Origin: Pseudoselenomonas ruminantium
Lineage (GTDB): Bacteria; Bacillota; Negativicutes; Selenomonadales; Selenomonadaceae
Length of the DNA: 64,000 nt
Direction: 5' to 3'
NCBI GenBank assembly: GCA_015058625.1
Contig: SVCA01000012.1
Location: forward strand, 1 to 64,000
Numbering within the stretch: position 1 is the first letter of the stretch; every line of letters starts with the position of its first letter. Of the stretch, positions 25,107 to 34,297 are shown one piece after another. A model generated the notes under the pieces. That model made no database searches. It had not been told where the DNA came from and was given only the letters and a program-made list of their open reading frames with translations. The position numbers and the translations under genes are program-made.

Positions 25107-26540
25107 ATGAAGGCTTTTATGGGGAAAGATTTTATGCTTCGCAATCAGACAGGTCAGAGGCTGTATGAAGAATATGCCCGGGACTTGCCGCTGGTTGACT
25201 ATCATTGCCATATCTCACCCAAAGAGATTTTTGAAGACCGCCGCTTTGACAATATCGCGCAGATTTGGCTGGGCGGACGCAATGCGGATGGCACGTATTT
25301 CGGAGATCACTATAAATGGCGGGTCATGCGCACGAACGGTGTACCTGAGGACATGGTTACCGGCGGGGCGGATCCCTATGAAAAGTTCAGTGCCTTTACA
25401 AAATCGCTGGAAATGGCCATCGGCAACCCCATGTATCACTGGTGCAATCTGGAGCTGCATAAATATTTCGGCGTGACTGAGCCACTTACCGAGAGCAATA
25501 TGAAAGCGGTCTGGGACAAAGCCAACGATATGCTGCAGCATAATCCGGATATGTCCGTGCGGGGCCTGATTCGCCAGTCCAAGGTGGATTACATCGGCAC
25601 TACGGATGATCCAATCGACAGCCTGGAATGGCATGAGAAGCTGGCTGCGGATGAAACCGTAGACTTCAAGGTCTGCCCTTCCTTCCGCCCGGATAAAGCT
25701 GTAAACATCCATAAAGATGGTTTTCCTGCGTATATGGAAAAATTGGCGGCCAGTGTGGGCAAGGATAAACTAGCCTCCATTGAAGATGTGCTGGCAGCAC
25801 TTACGGAGCGGATTGCTTATTTCAAGAAACACGGCTGCCGGGCCAGCGACCATGGTCTCGATTATGTGATGTTCAACCATCAGGGGCTGGAAGCTGCGGA
25901 TAAGGCCTATAAAAAAGCCCTTAACGGCGAAAAACTCACGACGGCTGAGGCAGAGGCCTACCAGACCGAAGTGCTCCTGCATCTGGCCCGGGAATATCAT
26001 AAAGCGCAGATTGTGATGGAAATCCACTATTCCTGCAGCCGCGACAACAATGAAAAGATGTTTGCCCTGCAGGGGCCGGATACGGGCTTTGACATGATTG
26101 CCCAGACCACCTGCATCGGCAATTTGGCCAAATTCATGAGCGAGCTCTACAAGGAAGGAAATCTGCCGCAGATGATTCTGTTCTCGCTGGACAGCACAGA
26201 TTTTGACCGGATTGCCTCCCTGATGGGCTGCTTCCAGTCGGAGGAAATGCCCGGCAAGATTCAGATGGGGTCGGCCTGGTGGTTCCTCGATACCAAGGAT
26301 GGCATGGAAAAGCAGATGCGCTCACTGGCCCGGCTTTCCCTGTTGGGGAACTTTGTCGGCATGCTGACGGATTCCCGCTCCTTCCTGTCCTATACCCGTC
26401 ATGATTACTTCCGGCGCATCCTGTGCAATATCATTGGTGACTGGGTGGAACACGGTGAGTATCCCTGCCATGAAGCATCTTTGCAGAAGATTGTGGAAGG
26501 CATCAGCTATAAAAACGCAGTCCGCTACTTCCATATTTAA
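25107..26540 (+). CDS. uxaC: uronate isomerase
   Basis: Amidohydrolase-fold isomerase of 477 residues converting D-galacturonate to D-tagaturonate (and D-glucuronate to D-fructuronate). The metal-site motif YHCHISPKEI begins near residue 32, QAIVMEIHYSC-like (AQIVMEIHYSCSRDNN) lies near 300, and FSLDSTDFDRIASLMGCF, then LTDSRSFLSYTRHDYFRRILCN close the barrel as in UxaC. There is no mannonate branch (uxuA/uxuB) in the window, so its role here is galacturonate use. The ATG at 25107 is some 12 nt from GGAAGGA; an in-frame ATG lies 12 nt downstream. Confidence 0.95.
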   Translation: MKAFMGKDFMLRNQTGQRLYEEYARDLPLVDYHCHISPKEIFEDRRFDNIAQIWLGGRNADGTYFGDHYKWRVMRTNGVPEDMVTGGADPYEKFSAFTKSLEMAIGNPMYHWCNLELHKYFGVTEPLTESNMKAVWDKANDMLQHNPDMSVRGLIRQSKVDYIGTTDDPIDSLEWHEKLAADETVDFKVCPSFRPDKAVNIHKDGFPAYMEKLAASVGKDKLASIEDVLAALTERIAYFKKHGCRASDHGLDYVMFNHQGLEAADKAYKKALNGEKLTTAEAEAYQTEVLLHLAREYHKAQIVMEIHYSCSRDNNEKMFALQGPDTGFDMIAQTTCIGNLAKFMSELYKEGNLPQMILFSLDSTDFDRIASLMGCFQSEEMPGKIQMGSAWWFLDTKDGMEKQMRSLARLSLLGNFVGMLTDSRSFLSYTRHDYFRRILCNIIGDWVEHGEYPCHEASLQKIVEGISYKNAVRYFHI

Positions 26541-26572
26541 GAGCGGCATGTAAAGGAAAGGATTTAGAGAAA

Positions 26573-27289
26573 ATGAAAGAGATATTCAAGCAGTTCAAGG
26601 AGATTGGGATTATCCCCGTGGTGGTGATGGAAGATGCACAGTATGCAGAAAAACTCGCCGATGTCCTCTGTGATAACGGCCTGCCCTGTGCTGAGGTCAC
26701 CTTCCGCACGGCAGCAGCTGCTGAGGTGATTTCCCGCATGGTAAAACACCGTCCGGAACTTCTGGTCGGTGCGGGAACTGTGCTCACCACGCAGGAAGTT
26801 GACTTGGCCATTGAGGCGGGCGCAAAGTTTATCGTGAGCCCCGGCCTCAATCCGGAAGTGGTCCGCTACTGTCAGTCCAAGGATATGCCGGTGGCACCGG
26901 GAACCCAGACCCCCAGTGAAATGGAACAGGCCCTTGGCCTGGGGCTGGATTTTGTGAAGTTCTTCCCTGCAGAACCGGCGGGCGGGCTCAAGATGATCAA
27001 GGCGGTGGCTGCGCCCTATGGACAGCTGGTCTTTATGCCGACAGGCGGTATTACACCGGAAAATGTCCGCGCTTATCTGGCTGATGAAAAAATCCTGGCC
27101 TGTGGCGGCAGCTGGATGGTCAAGCAGCAGATGATGGCTGACGGTGACTGGGACGGTATTACCAAGCTTGTCCGTGAGGCCGCCACGATTGTCAAGGAGG
27201 TAAGAGGACGCGGCAAGCAGGCTGTGAACAGCTTGTATCGCAAAAATAAATCAGACTATTTACAAAAGCGCAAATTGAAGATTTCTTGA
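26573..27289 (+). CDS. eda: KDPG/KHG aldolase
   Basis: Class I aldolase of 238 residues splitting 2-keto-3-deoxy-6-phosphogluconate into pyruvate and glyceraldehyde-3-phosphate. The general-base Glu is in CAEVTFRTA near 43, the phosphate/pyruvate region is GAGTVLT near 66, and the Schiff-base Lys is in FVKFFPAE near 127, followed by PTGGI near 160. It is about 25 residues longer than usual (around 210) because of a basic C-terminal tail (RGRGKQAVNSLYRKNK...), which has no family counterpart. It completes the route begun by UxaC-UxaB-UxaA and KdgK. Confidence 0.95.
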   Translation: MKEIFKQFKEIGIIPVVVMEDAQYAEKLADVLCDNGLPCAEVTFRTAAAAEVISRMVKHRPELLVGAGTVLTTQEVDLAIEAGAKFIVSPGLNPEVVRYCQSKDMPVAPGTQTPSEMEQALGLGLDFVKFFPAEPAGGLKMIKAVAAPYGQLVFMPTGGITPENVRAYLADEKILACGGSWMVKQQMMADGDWDGITKLVREAATIVKEVRGRGKQAVNSLYRKNKSDYLQKRKLKIS

Positions 27290-27315
27290 TTAGGAAATGA
27301 AATGAGGTCATAAAC

Positions 27316-28800
27316 GTGGCATTTTCCTGGAATCAAAAACTTTATGAGGAAATCCTGGCTAAATTCAAGTCGCCGCATCCCCGCACAAGGGCCTGCCGGA
27401 TTACAGACAGCCGGTATCAGGCACTTTGGCGGTCGGTGGAGGAAATCTACTACGAGCATCCTTGGGGGCCTTACAAGGGCAGCAAGGATGAGCTGAAGAA
27501 AGATTTGCCCTACCGGCAGGAAAAACTGCTGGAACGGCGCCAGCATGTATTATTTCATGGCGAGGCCATCCAGCAGGCCATTGATGATATGGCGCAGGCG
27601 GGCGGCGGTCGGGTAGAAATTCCGGCAGGCCTCTGGTATACCGGAGCGTTGGACCTCAGGTCGCATGTGGAGCTGCATCTGGAGGACGGCGCAAGACTTT
27701 GCTTTATCCGCAACAAGAGCAATGTCTTTTATCCCCTGCGCTATACCCGCTGGGAAGGCGTGGAATGCATGAACTTCTCGCCGTTCATCTATGCGGATGG
27801 CGCGGAAGACATCAGCATTACGGGACAAGGTACATTGGATGGGCAGGCGGATGAATTCAACTGGATGCCCTGGAAATTCGGTTACTTTGGTGAGCCGGAG
27901 CAGGAGCAGCAGCGACAGCGACTCTTCCAGGCTGGTGCAGAGGGCGTTCCGGTTCGTCAGCGGATTTTTGCCGATGATGTATCCACGCTGCGGCCACCCT
28001 TTATCCAGTTCTACAACAGCAAGGATATCCGCATTATGGGCGTGCATATCGTCAATTCCCCTTTTTGGGAAATCAATCCGGTGCTTTGTGAGAATGTCTG
28101 GATCAAAGGTGTGCATATTGAGACGGATCTCTACAACAATGATGGCATAGATCCGGAATCCAGCCGCAATGTGCTGATTGAGGATTGTTACTTCCTCACC
28201 GGTGATGACTGCATTGCCATAAAATCCGGGCGCAATGAGGATGGACGGCGCATTGGGGTGCCGACAGCTAATGTGATTATCCGTCATAACCGCTTTGCTA
28301 ACGGGCATGGCGGCATCACGCTGGGCAGTGAGATTTCCGGCGGCGTGCATGATGTGTTTGCCGTCGGAAATCACTTCGACAGCCCCAACCTCGATTATCC
28401 CATCCGTTTCAAGACCAACGCCATGCGGGGAGGCACGCTGGAAAATGTCTATGTGAAGGACAGCGTAGTCAACAAGGCACGGCTGGCAGTGGTACATGCG
28501 GATTTCTTCTACGAGGAAGGCCATACGGGAGGTTTTTTGCCGCAGCTGGATAATATCACGCTGGATGGATTCCGAACGGCAGAGGGCGGCAGCATTGATG
28601 CGAAATATGCTTTTTATCTCAAGGGCTTTGCTGATGCCCCGATTGAAAACATCACTTTCCGGGATATGAAGCTCGAAGGGGTGAAGGGGGAGGCGGTGCT
28701 CGAAAATGTACATGCGCTGGCCTTTGAGAATGTGACGATTAATGGTAAACGTCAGCCGGACAGGCTGGTGGATATTGGCTCTGATGGGCAGGTCAGATAA
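27316..28800 (+). CDS. glycoside hydrolase family 28 (exo-/oligo-galacturonase), cytosolic
   Basis: Right-handed beta-helix GH28 enzyme of 494 residues. Catalytic signatures are NNDGIDPESS near 275, GDDCIAIKSG near 296 and GHGGITLGSEISGG near 331, containing the three Asp and the His region; RFKTNAMRGG near 372 supplies the substrate-binding Arg-Lys pair. No signal peptide is visible: it starts MAFSWNQKLYEEIL. It therefore probably removes galacturonate (or related residues) from short pectic oligosaccharides inside the cell, rather than attacking polymer outside. The start is GTG at 27316 with GAGGT upstream. It lies 26 nt after eda and before the carrier gene. Confidence 0.9.
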   Translation: MAFSWNQKLYEEILAKFKSPHPRTRACRITDSRYQALWRSVEEIYYEHPWGPYKGSKDELKKDLPYRQEKLLERRQHVLFHGEAIQQAIDDMAQAGGGRVEIPAGLWYTGALDLRSHVELHLEDGARLCFIRNKSNVFYPLRYTRWEGVECMNFSPFIYADGAEDISITGQGTLDGQADEFNWMPWKFGYFGEPEQEQQRQRLFQAGAEGVPVRQRIFADDVSTLRPPFIQFYNSKDIRIMGVHIVNSPFWEINPVLCENVWIKGVHIETDLYNNDGIDPESSRNVLIEDCYFLTGDDCIAIKSGRNEDGRRIGVPTANVIIRHNRFANGHGGITLGSEISGGVHDVFAVGNHFDSPNLDYPIRFKTNAMRGGTLENVYVKDSVVNKARLAVVHADFFYEEGHTGGFLPQLDNITLDGFRTAEGGSIDAKYAFYLKGFADAPIENITFRDMKLEGVKGEAVLENVHALAFENVTINGKRQPDRLVDIGSDGQVR

Positions 28801-28838
28801 GAGCCGGAGTTTTAATGATGTGAGTTAGGAGGATCAAG

Positions 28839-30371
28839 ATGGAAGCAAGAAAAGTAACCTGGTGGAATGTGCTGGGCTATGCATGTTTGAATTTCCTGGG
28901 TGGTGGTACGCAGGCACTAAGTTCCGCATTTCTGATGTTGTTTTACACCATGTACTGCGATATTCCCGCTGTACAGGCAGGTCTGATCTTTACCATTGCC
29001 AGATGTATTGACGCCGTTGGCAATCCGGTGATGGGCTATATCAGCGATAACTTTGGCCGTACCCGATTGGGCAAACGCTTCGGGCGGCGCAAGTTCTTCA
29101 TTCTGACGGGGATTCCCTTGGTGCTTATCACCTATCCAATCCTCTGGACTCCGGGACACAGTTTTGAATTCTATGTGGTTGCCAATATCATTTACGAAGT
29201 GGTCTTCACCAGCGTGATGGTTCCTGGCCCGACGCTGCCGGCAGAAATGACGCAGGTCGCAGCTGAAAAGACCAAACTGGTTTCGGCCAAACAGTATTGC
29301 GGCACCTTTGCCAGCACGATTGCTCTCCTGTTCCCGGCTTTCTTCTTCCAGCGTTTCGGTGAAGGCAATCTGGATGCCTTCTTCTATACGGGGCTGACTT
29401 ATGCTGTAGTGGTTTCCATCTCCCTGGCTGTTATGTATTTCCTGACCTATGAGCGTGCTCCTGAGGATATTCACTATACGGAAGAAATGGGTTCGGTATC
29501 CCATGTTTTGCGCAAATTGGTCAATGACGTGTTCGCTTCCATGCGCATCCGGGCTTTCCGCCTCCATGCCGGCATGATGCTCTTTATCGGCATCTACAAG
29601 AATCTGGCTGCTGGTGTTTTCACCTATTATGTAATCTACGCCCTGTCCCTGTCTGTAAGCGCAACTTCCATTATCACGAGTTTTGCTACTTTGGTTTCCT
29701 TTATCGCGTTGGCTATCTTCATCACCATCTGCTATCGCCGCGGCGGCCCGTTCGCTTTCAAAGTGGTTGGTGTTATCGTGACGGCTTCGCTGGTTGGTTA
29801 CTATGTCCTGTTCCAGAATCAGTCCAATATGGGCGAAGAGGCCGTGATTGTCTGGCTGACGGTGCTGGCCATCATCAACAATGTGGGCAAGGCAGGTGCG
29901 GATTATATCCCGGTATTCCAGCTGCCCTTTATGGCCGACATTGATGAAGCGGTTACGATGGAACGCCGCGAAGGTATCTTCACAGGGGTAAATGGCCTGC
30001 TTTCGAAGCTGGCTTCGGCTGCGGAAGGTTTCCTGCTGGGCGTAGGTCTTGCACTCTTCGGTTTTGAAAAGGGCGCTGGCCAGCAGACGGCTATGGCCAT
30101 TGATGGTGTACTGGTTATGACCATTGTGGTGCCGATTGTTCTCTGCGGTATCGTTTACCTGATTTCCCGCAATCTGACGCTGACCAAAGAAAATCACAAG
30201 CTCCTCGTGGATGAGGTGCATCGCATCCGTTCGGGCGGCAGCATGGAGGATGTAACGCCGGAAACCCGCAAGGCGGTAGAATCTTTGACGGGTTGGAAGT
30301 ATGAGCAGTGCTTCGGTCACAATGATTTGATGCGTGTCCATGATGAACCCAAGAGTGCTCATTCCTACTGA
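28839..30371 (+). CDS. GPH-family sugar/uronide:cation symporter
   Basis: Polytopic carrier of 510 residues in the glycoside-pentoside-hexuronide (MFS_2) family, with about 12 membrane segments. Family signals are GNPVMGYISDNFGRTRLGKRFGRRKFFIL at about 65-93 (the loop 2-3 motif) and a matching half in the C-terminal domain. It likely imports galacturonate, unsaturated oligogalacturonides or rhamnogalacturonides together with H+ or Na+. The exact substrate is inferred from the flanking GH28 and GH105 genes. RBS GGAGG precedes the ATG by about 7 nt. This is the only carrier gene in the operon. Confidence 0.88.
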   Translation: MEARKVTWWNVLGYACLNFLGGGTQALSSAFLMLFYTMYCDIPAVQAGLIFTIARCIDAVGNPVMGYISDNFGRTRLGKRFGRRKFFILTGIPLVLITYPILWTPGHSFEFYVVANIIYEVVFTSVMVPGPTLPAEMTQVAAEKTKLVSAKQYCGTFASTIALLFPAFFFQRFGEGNLDAFFYTGLTYAVVVSISLAVMYFLTYERAPEDIHYTEEMGSVSHVLRKLVNDVFASMRIRAFRLHAGMMLFIGIYKNLAAGVFTYYVIYALSLSVSATSIITSFATLVSFIALAIFITICYRRGGPFAFKVVGVIVTASLVGYYVLFQNQSNMGEEAVIVWLTVLAIINNVGKAGADYIPVFQLPFMADIDEAVTMERREGIFTGVNGLLSKLASAAEGFLLGVGLALFGFEKGAGQQTAMAIDGVLVMTIVVPIVLCGIVYLISRNLTLTKENHKLLVDEVHRIRSGGSMEDVTPETRKAVESLTGWKYEQCFGHNDLMRVHDEPKSAHSY

Positions 30372-30415
30372 ATTCACCGATTAATTTTTGCAATATTTAG
30401 GAGAGAACGAAGAAA

Positions 30416-31519
30416 ATGAAAAAATACTCACAGTGGATGGCTGATTCCGTTATACAGCGCAAGACCGACCTTACGAGCTATTGGGCGTATGAATTCGGGC
30501 TGACGCTGGACGGCATTGCGGAGGTCTGGCGTCAGACAGGCGAGCAGAAATACTTTGATTACATCAAGTCCTGCATGGATACGTTTATCGGGGAGGATGG
30601 CAGTATCCGGGGCTATGATGTAAAGGAATACAACATCGATCATCTCAACAATGGTAAGATTTTGCTGACCATCTACAAGGAAACCCATGAGGAAAAATAC
30701 CGCAAGGCATTGGAACTTCTGCGCAGCCAGATTGAACATCATCCCCGCACGAAGGAAGGGGTGTTCTGGCACAAGGAAATCTATCCGGAGCAAATCTGGC
30801 TGGACGGCCTCTATATGGGCGCGACCTTCTATGCCAAATACGTCAGCGAGTTCAGCCGCAGCATGGAGGAATACGATGATATTGCCCGGCAGTTCATCAT
30901 TGCCCGCAAGCATACGCTGGATGAACAGACAGGTCTTTTGTATCACGCCTATGATGATGCCCGTCAGCAGCCCTGGGCCAATAAACTGACCGGACTGTCC
31001 AAGCATTTCTGGGCACGTTCCATCGGCTGGTACTGCATGGCACTGGTAGATACTTTGGCAGAGCTGCCGGCAGATAATAAATATAAGCCGGAACTCATTA
31101 AGATTCTGAATGAAACGATGGAAGCGCTGATAAAGGTAGCCAGCCCCAAGTCACATGTCTGGTATCAGGTGCCGGATTGCGGCGAGCGTCCGGGCAATTA
31201 TGTGGAAGCATCCGGCTCGTCCATGATTGCCTATGCCCTGTTCAAGGGTGTGCGTATGGGCTGGCTGCCGGAGAGCATGCGGGAATTTGCCAAACTCTCC
31301 TATCATGGACTCATTGATGAGTTCATCACCGAGACGCCCATGGGCACCATCTGCCTCAATAAGATTTGCTTTGTGGCAGGTTTGGGCGGCAAGCCCACCA
31401 AGGCCTATGGGGAACGTGATGGTTCCTTTGCCTACTATATCAGTGAGCCGATTGTCACCAATGAACCCAAGGGATTAGGGCCCTTCATTCTGGCAGCTGC
31501 GGAGTATGAACGCCTCTAA
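30416..31519 (+). CDS. unsaturated rhamnogalacturonyl/galacturonyl hydrolase, GH105
   Basis: Cytosolic (alpha/alpha)6-barrel hydrolase of 367 residues, YteR/YesR-like. The catalytic acid is the Asp in IWLDGLYMGATFYAKY near 129. KHFWARSIGWYCMALVDTL near 198 and YVEASGSSMIAYALFKG near 263 are further family signatures. The family removes the 4,5-unsaturated uronic acid that pectate or rhamnogalacturonan lyases leave at the non-reducing end; this spontaneously becomes 5-keto-4-deoxyuronate, the substrate of KduI encoded three genes downstream. No signal peptide is present, so it works on imported oligosaccharides. Confidence 0.92.
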   Translation: MKKYSQWMADSVIQRKTDLTSYWAYEFGLTLDGIAEVWRQTGEQKYFDYIKSCMDTFIGEDGSIRGYDVKEYNIDHLNNGKILLTIYKETHEEKYRKALELLRSQIEHHPRTKEGVFWHKEIYPEQIWLDGLYMGATFYAKYVSEFSRSMEEYDDIARQFIIARKHTLDEQTGLLYHAYDDARQQPWANKLTGLSKHFWARSIGWYCMALVDTLAELPADNKYKPELIKILNETMEALIKVASPKSHVWYQVPDCGERPGNYVEASGSSMIAYALFKGVRMGWLPESMREFAKLSYHGLIDEFITETPMGTICLNKICFVAGLGGKPTKAYGERDGSFAYYISEPIVTNEPKGLGPFILAAAEYERL

Positions 31520-31547
31520 AAGAAAGTTGCTTGTGAATGGAGGATTT

Positions 31548-31574
31548 ATGGAAAGCAATATAGAATATAAATAA
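31548..31574 (+). other. eight-codon open frame with Shine-Dalgarno
   Basis: GGAGG at 31539-31543 followed by an ATG and seven further sense codons (MESNIEYK) inside the only sizeable gap (93 nt) of the operon. It may be a decaying gene end or a leader peptide; no other support. Confidence 0.2.
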
Positions 31575-31612
31575 ATTGTATGAAACATAAGAGAACAAGC
31601 TAAGGAAAAGGG

Positions 31613-32461
31613 ATGACTACTGTGTTGCAATTAGGTATCAGGCTTCATGATATGCGGGCGGGAACACTCGCCGAGCGGGCTGCCTGGGCCCGGGGTCAGG
31701 GATTTTCCTGTGTGCATCTGGCATTGGAGAAAACCATACCGGGCTTTGTGATGAGTCCGGGAAAACTGACCGCCGGATTGGGCAAGCATCTGCGGGAGGT
31801 ATTTTCTGCGCATAAGGTGGATGTAGCGGTGCTGGGATGTTATAAGAATCTCGCGCATCCGGACCCGCAGGAACTGCAAAAGATTCAGGAGAATTATATT
31901 GCACATCTGCGCATGGCGAAGGCGCTTGATTGCTCAGTAGTGGGAACGGAGACCGGCGCTCCGAATGCAGATTATCACTATGAGGAAGCTTGCCATAGTG
32001 AGGCAGCCTTGCAGACTTTTCTGCATAATCTGGCTCCGGTGGTAGAAGCAGCGGAACATTTTGGTACGCTTCTGGCCATCGAACCGGTCTGGAATCATAT
32101 CGTCTGGAATCCGCAGGTGGCCAGACGGGTGATTCGGGAGATGGCTTCGCCGAATCTGCGGATTATCTTTGACCCCGTGAACCTCCTGTCCATGGAGAAT
32201 TATATGGAGCGGGAACGGGTAATTGGTGAAGCAATCGAATGTTTTGGTGAATATGTGGAAGTTGTCCATCTGAAGGATTTTCAGATAACGGAACATGGGC
32301 TTACTGCAATGGCTCCGGGAACGGGGCTTATGGATTACAAGCCATTGCTTGCCTATCTGAAGCAGGAAAAATGCGGCATTCAGGCTACGCTGGAAAATAC
32401 CCGTCCGGACAATGCTGTGACTGCACGAAAATATTTGGAAGAACTTTATGCTGAACTTTGA
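31613..32461 (+). CDS. sugar-phosphate isomerase/epimerase-like TIM barrel
   Basis: Protein of 282 residues of the xylose-isomerase-like/AP-endonuclease-2 superfamily. The four metal ligands characteristic of the fold can be followed: Glu in LAIEPVWNH near 158, Asp in IIFDPVNLL near 185, His in VVHLKDF near 220 and Glu in ATLENTRP near 263. Relatives epimerise or isomerise keto-sugars and inosose-type compounds. In a uronate operon it might act on tagaturonate, altronate, 5-keto-4-deoxyuronate or a minor pectic sugar; the reaction cannot be decided. It sits between GH105 and kdgK and looks cytosolic. Confidence 0.8.
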   Translation: MTTVLQLGIRLHDMRAGTLAERAAWARGQGFSCVHLALEKTIPGFVMSPGKLTAGLGKHLREVFSAHKVDVAVLGCYKNLAHPDPQELQKIQENYIAHLRMAKALDCSVVGTETGAPNADYHYEEACHSEAALQTFLHNLAPVVEAAEHFGTLLAIEPVWNHIVWNPQVARRVIREMASPNLRIIFDPVNLLSMENYMERERVIGEAIECFGEYVEVVHLKDFQITEHGLTAMAPGTGLMDYKPLLAYLKQEKCGIQATLENTRPDNAVTARKYLEELYAEL

Positions 32462-32490
32462 GTTCAGTTGGCAGGAAAGGAACGATCATT

Positions 32491-33438
32491 ATGGCCGAGG
32501 TACTGACGATTGGTGAGCCCATGGGGCTCTTTGTGGCACAGGAGGCAAAGCCGTTGAAGGATGTACAGACATTCACCCGTCTGGTATGCGGGGCGGAAGT
32601 GAATTTTTCCATCGGGCTTTCCCGGCTTGGGCATACGGTGTCCTATGTATCCCGGGTGGGCAGTGACCCCATCGGCCAGCATATCCGGGATTTCCTGAGG
32701 GAAAACGGCATTGAGGACAGTTATGTGCAGATTGACCGGGAACATCTGACCGGCATGCAGTTCAAAGAAATGGCACCGGAAGGAACTGACCCACTGGTGG
32801 TCAACTACCGCCGCCATACGGCATTTTCCCATTTTGCGCCGGAGGACTTGCGGGGGATTGACTGGCAGGGCGTGAAGCATGTTCATGTAACGGGCATCCC
32901 CGCGGCTTTGTCTGATAGCTGCTGTGCATCTGTGGAAGCACTCATGGATGCTGCCCATGCTCATGAGGCGACGGTATCTTTCGACCCCAACCTGCGGCCG
33001 GCTCTCTGGCCTTCTCATAAGGTCATGGTCAGGACTTTGAACCGTCTGGCAGCGAAGGCTGACCTGATTCTGCCGGGGCTGGGCGAAGGCAAGATTCTCA
33101 CCGGACTGGAAAAGCCGGAGCAGATAGCTGATTTTTATCTGGCTCGTGGAGCCAAGGCTGTGGTTATTAAATTGGGCGGCAGCAAGGGCGCCTATGGTAA
33201 GGAGCGGGAAGGCAAGGAATTTATCGCGCCGTCCTTCCGGGTGGAACATGTGGTGGATACGGTAGGAGCCGGGGATGGTTTCGCCGTGGGGACTGTATCG
33301 GCTCTGCTGGAGGGCAGGACGCTGGAAGAAGCCGCACTGCGCGGCGCTGCGATTGGTGCACTAGCCGTCATGTCAGCAGGTGACAATGAGGGCTTGCCCA
33401 ATCGTACGGAATTACAACATTTTATGGAGGCAGTTTGA
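32491..33438 (+). CDS. kdgK: 2-keto-3-deoxygluconate kinase
   Basis: PfkB/ribokinase-fold sugar kinase of 315 residues phosphorylating 2-keto-3-deoxygluconate to KDPG. N-terminal GEPMGLFVA (7-15), the substrate lid residues GAEVNFSIGLSRLGH near 35, and the anion-hole motif DTVGAGDGFAVG near 255 with the catalytic Asp are present. NYRRHTAFSHF near 103 matches KDG kinases. The frame is open from 32458, overlapping the upstream gene, but AAAGGA is correctly spaced for the ATG at 32491. KdgK joins the Uxa and Kdu branches and feeds Eda. Confidence 0.93.
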   Translation: MAEVLTIGEPMGLFVAQEAKPLKDVQTFTRLVCGAEVNFSIGLSRLGHTVSYVSRVGSDPIGQHIRDFLRENGIEDSYVQIDREHLTGMQFKEMAPEGTDPLVVNYRRHTAFSHFAPEDLRGIDWQGVKHVHVTGIPAALSDSCCASVEALMDAAHAHEATVSFDPNLRPALWPSHKVMVRTLNRLAAKADLILPGLGEGKILTGLEKPEQIADFYLARGAKAVVIKLGGSKGAYGKEREGKEFIAPSFRVEHVVDTVGAGDGFAVGTVSALLEGRTLEEAALRGAAIGALAVMSAGDNEGLPNRTELQHFMEAV

Positions 33439-33441
33439 ACA

Positions 33442-34284
33442 ATGGATATTCGTTATTCGGCAAATCAGAGAGATTTCAAGCGTTATACGACGGAGGAAGT
33501 ACGGCAGGAGTTCTTGATGGAAAACCTGTTCCGCGCCGATATGGTAACAGCCGTTTACTCCCATGTGGACCGCATGGTGACCTTTGGCTGCATGCCGGTC
33601 AGGGAGGAAGTGCCGCTGGATAAGGGCATTGATGTCTGGCACAATTTCGGTACGAAGTTTATCCTGGAGCGCCGGGAAATCGGTATCTTCAACGTAGGTG
33701 GCGCCGGCACGATTACGGCAGATGGCGTGACCTATGAACTCGGGTATAAAGACTGTCTCTATATCACTATGGGCACGAAGCAGGTGACCTTCAAGAGTCA
33801 GGATGGCGATAGGCCCGCCAAATTCTACATGGTTTCGGCACCAGCCCATAAGGCCTGCCAGACGAAGCTTCTGACCATCAAGGATGCCAACAAGGTTCCC
33901 TGTGGTGATGCCAAGACCAGCAACAAGCGTACCATCAATCAGTTCATCCATCCCGACGTTCTGGAAACGTGCCAGCTTTCCATGGGGATGACTTCACTAG
34001 AGCCGGGCAGTGTCTGGAATACCATGCCGGCCCATACCCATGAGCGCCGCATGGAAATCTATTTCTACTTTGAGATTCCGGAAAATGAAGTGGTGTTCCA
34101 TATGATGGGCGAACCGCAGGAAACCCGCCATGTGGTGATGCAGAATGAACAGGCCATTATCAGCCCGTCCTGGAGCATCCATGCCGGCTGCGGCACCGCC
34201 AACTATACGTTTATCTGGGCTATGGGCGGCGAGAACAAGGCTTTTGACGATATGGACCACATCAAGAATACGGAACTGAGATAA
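33442..34284 (+). CDS. kduI: 5-keto-4-deoxyuronate isomerase
   Basis: Cupin-fold zinc isomerase of 280 residues converting 5-keto-4-deoxyuronate (from unsaturated galacturonate) to 2,5-diketo-3-deoxygluconate. The zinc ligands are visible in MPAHTHERRMEIYFYF near 196-205 (two His and a Glu) and in WSIHAGCG near 245. The N-terminal sequence MDIRYSANQRDFKRYTTE and the WHNFGTKFILERREIGIFNVGG block match KduI closely, and length is normal. It begins 3 nt after kdgK, so translation is probably coupled. Confidence 0.97.
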   Translation: MDIRYSANQRDFKRYTTEEVRQEFLMENLFRADMVTAVYSHVDRMVTFGCMPVREEVPLDKGIDVWHNFGTKFILERREIGIFNVGGAGTITADGVTYELGYKDCLYITMGTKQVTFKSQDGDRPAKFYMVSAPAHKACQTKLLTIKDANKVPCGDAKTSNKRTINQFIHPDVLETCQLSMGMTSLEPGSVWNTMPAHTHERRMEIYFYFEIPENEVVFHMMGEPQETRHVVMQNEQAIISPSWSIHAGCGTANYTFIWAMGGENKAFDDMDHIKNTELR

Positions 34285-34297
34285 GGAGCGCATAGAG

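Noticed and set aside
27550..28713. 387-codon antisense frame opposite GH28
   Set aside because: The sense strand has complete catalytic GH28 motifs; the antisense product has no recognisable features.
28917..30377. 486-codon antisense frame opposite the GPH carrier
   Set aside because: Long only because the carrier's codon use lacks stops on the other strand; His/Gln/Asn-rich, no ribosome site, no family pattern.
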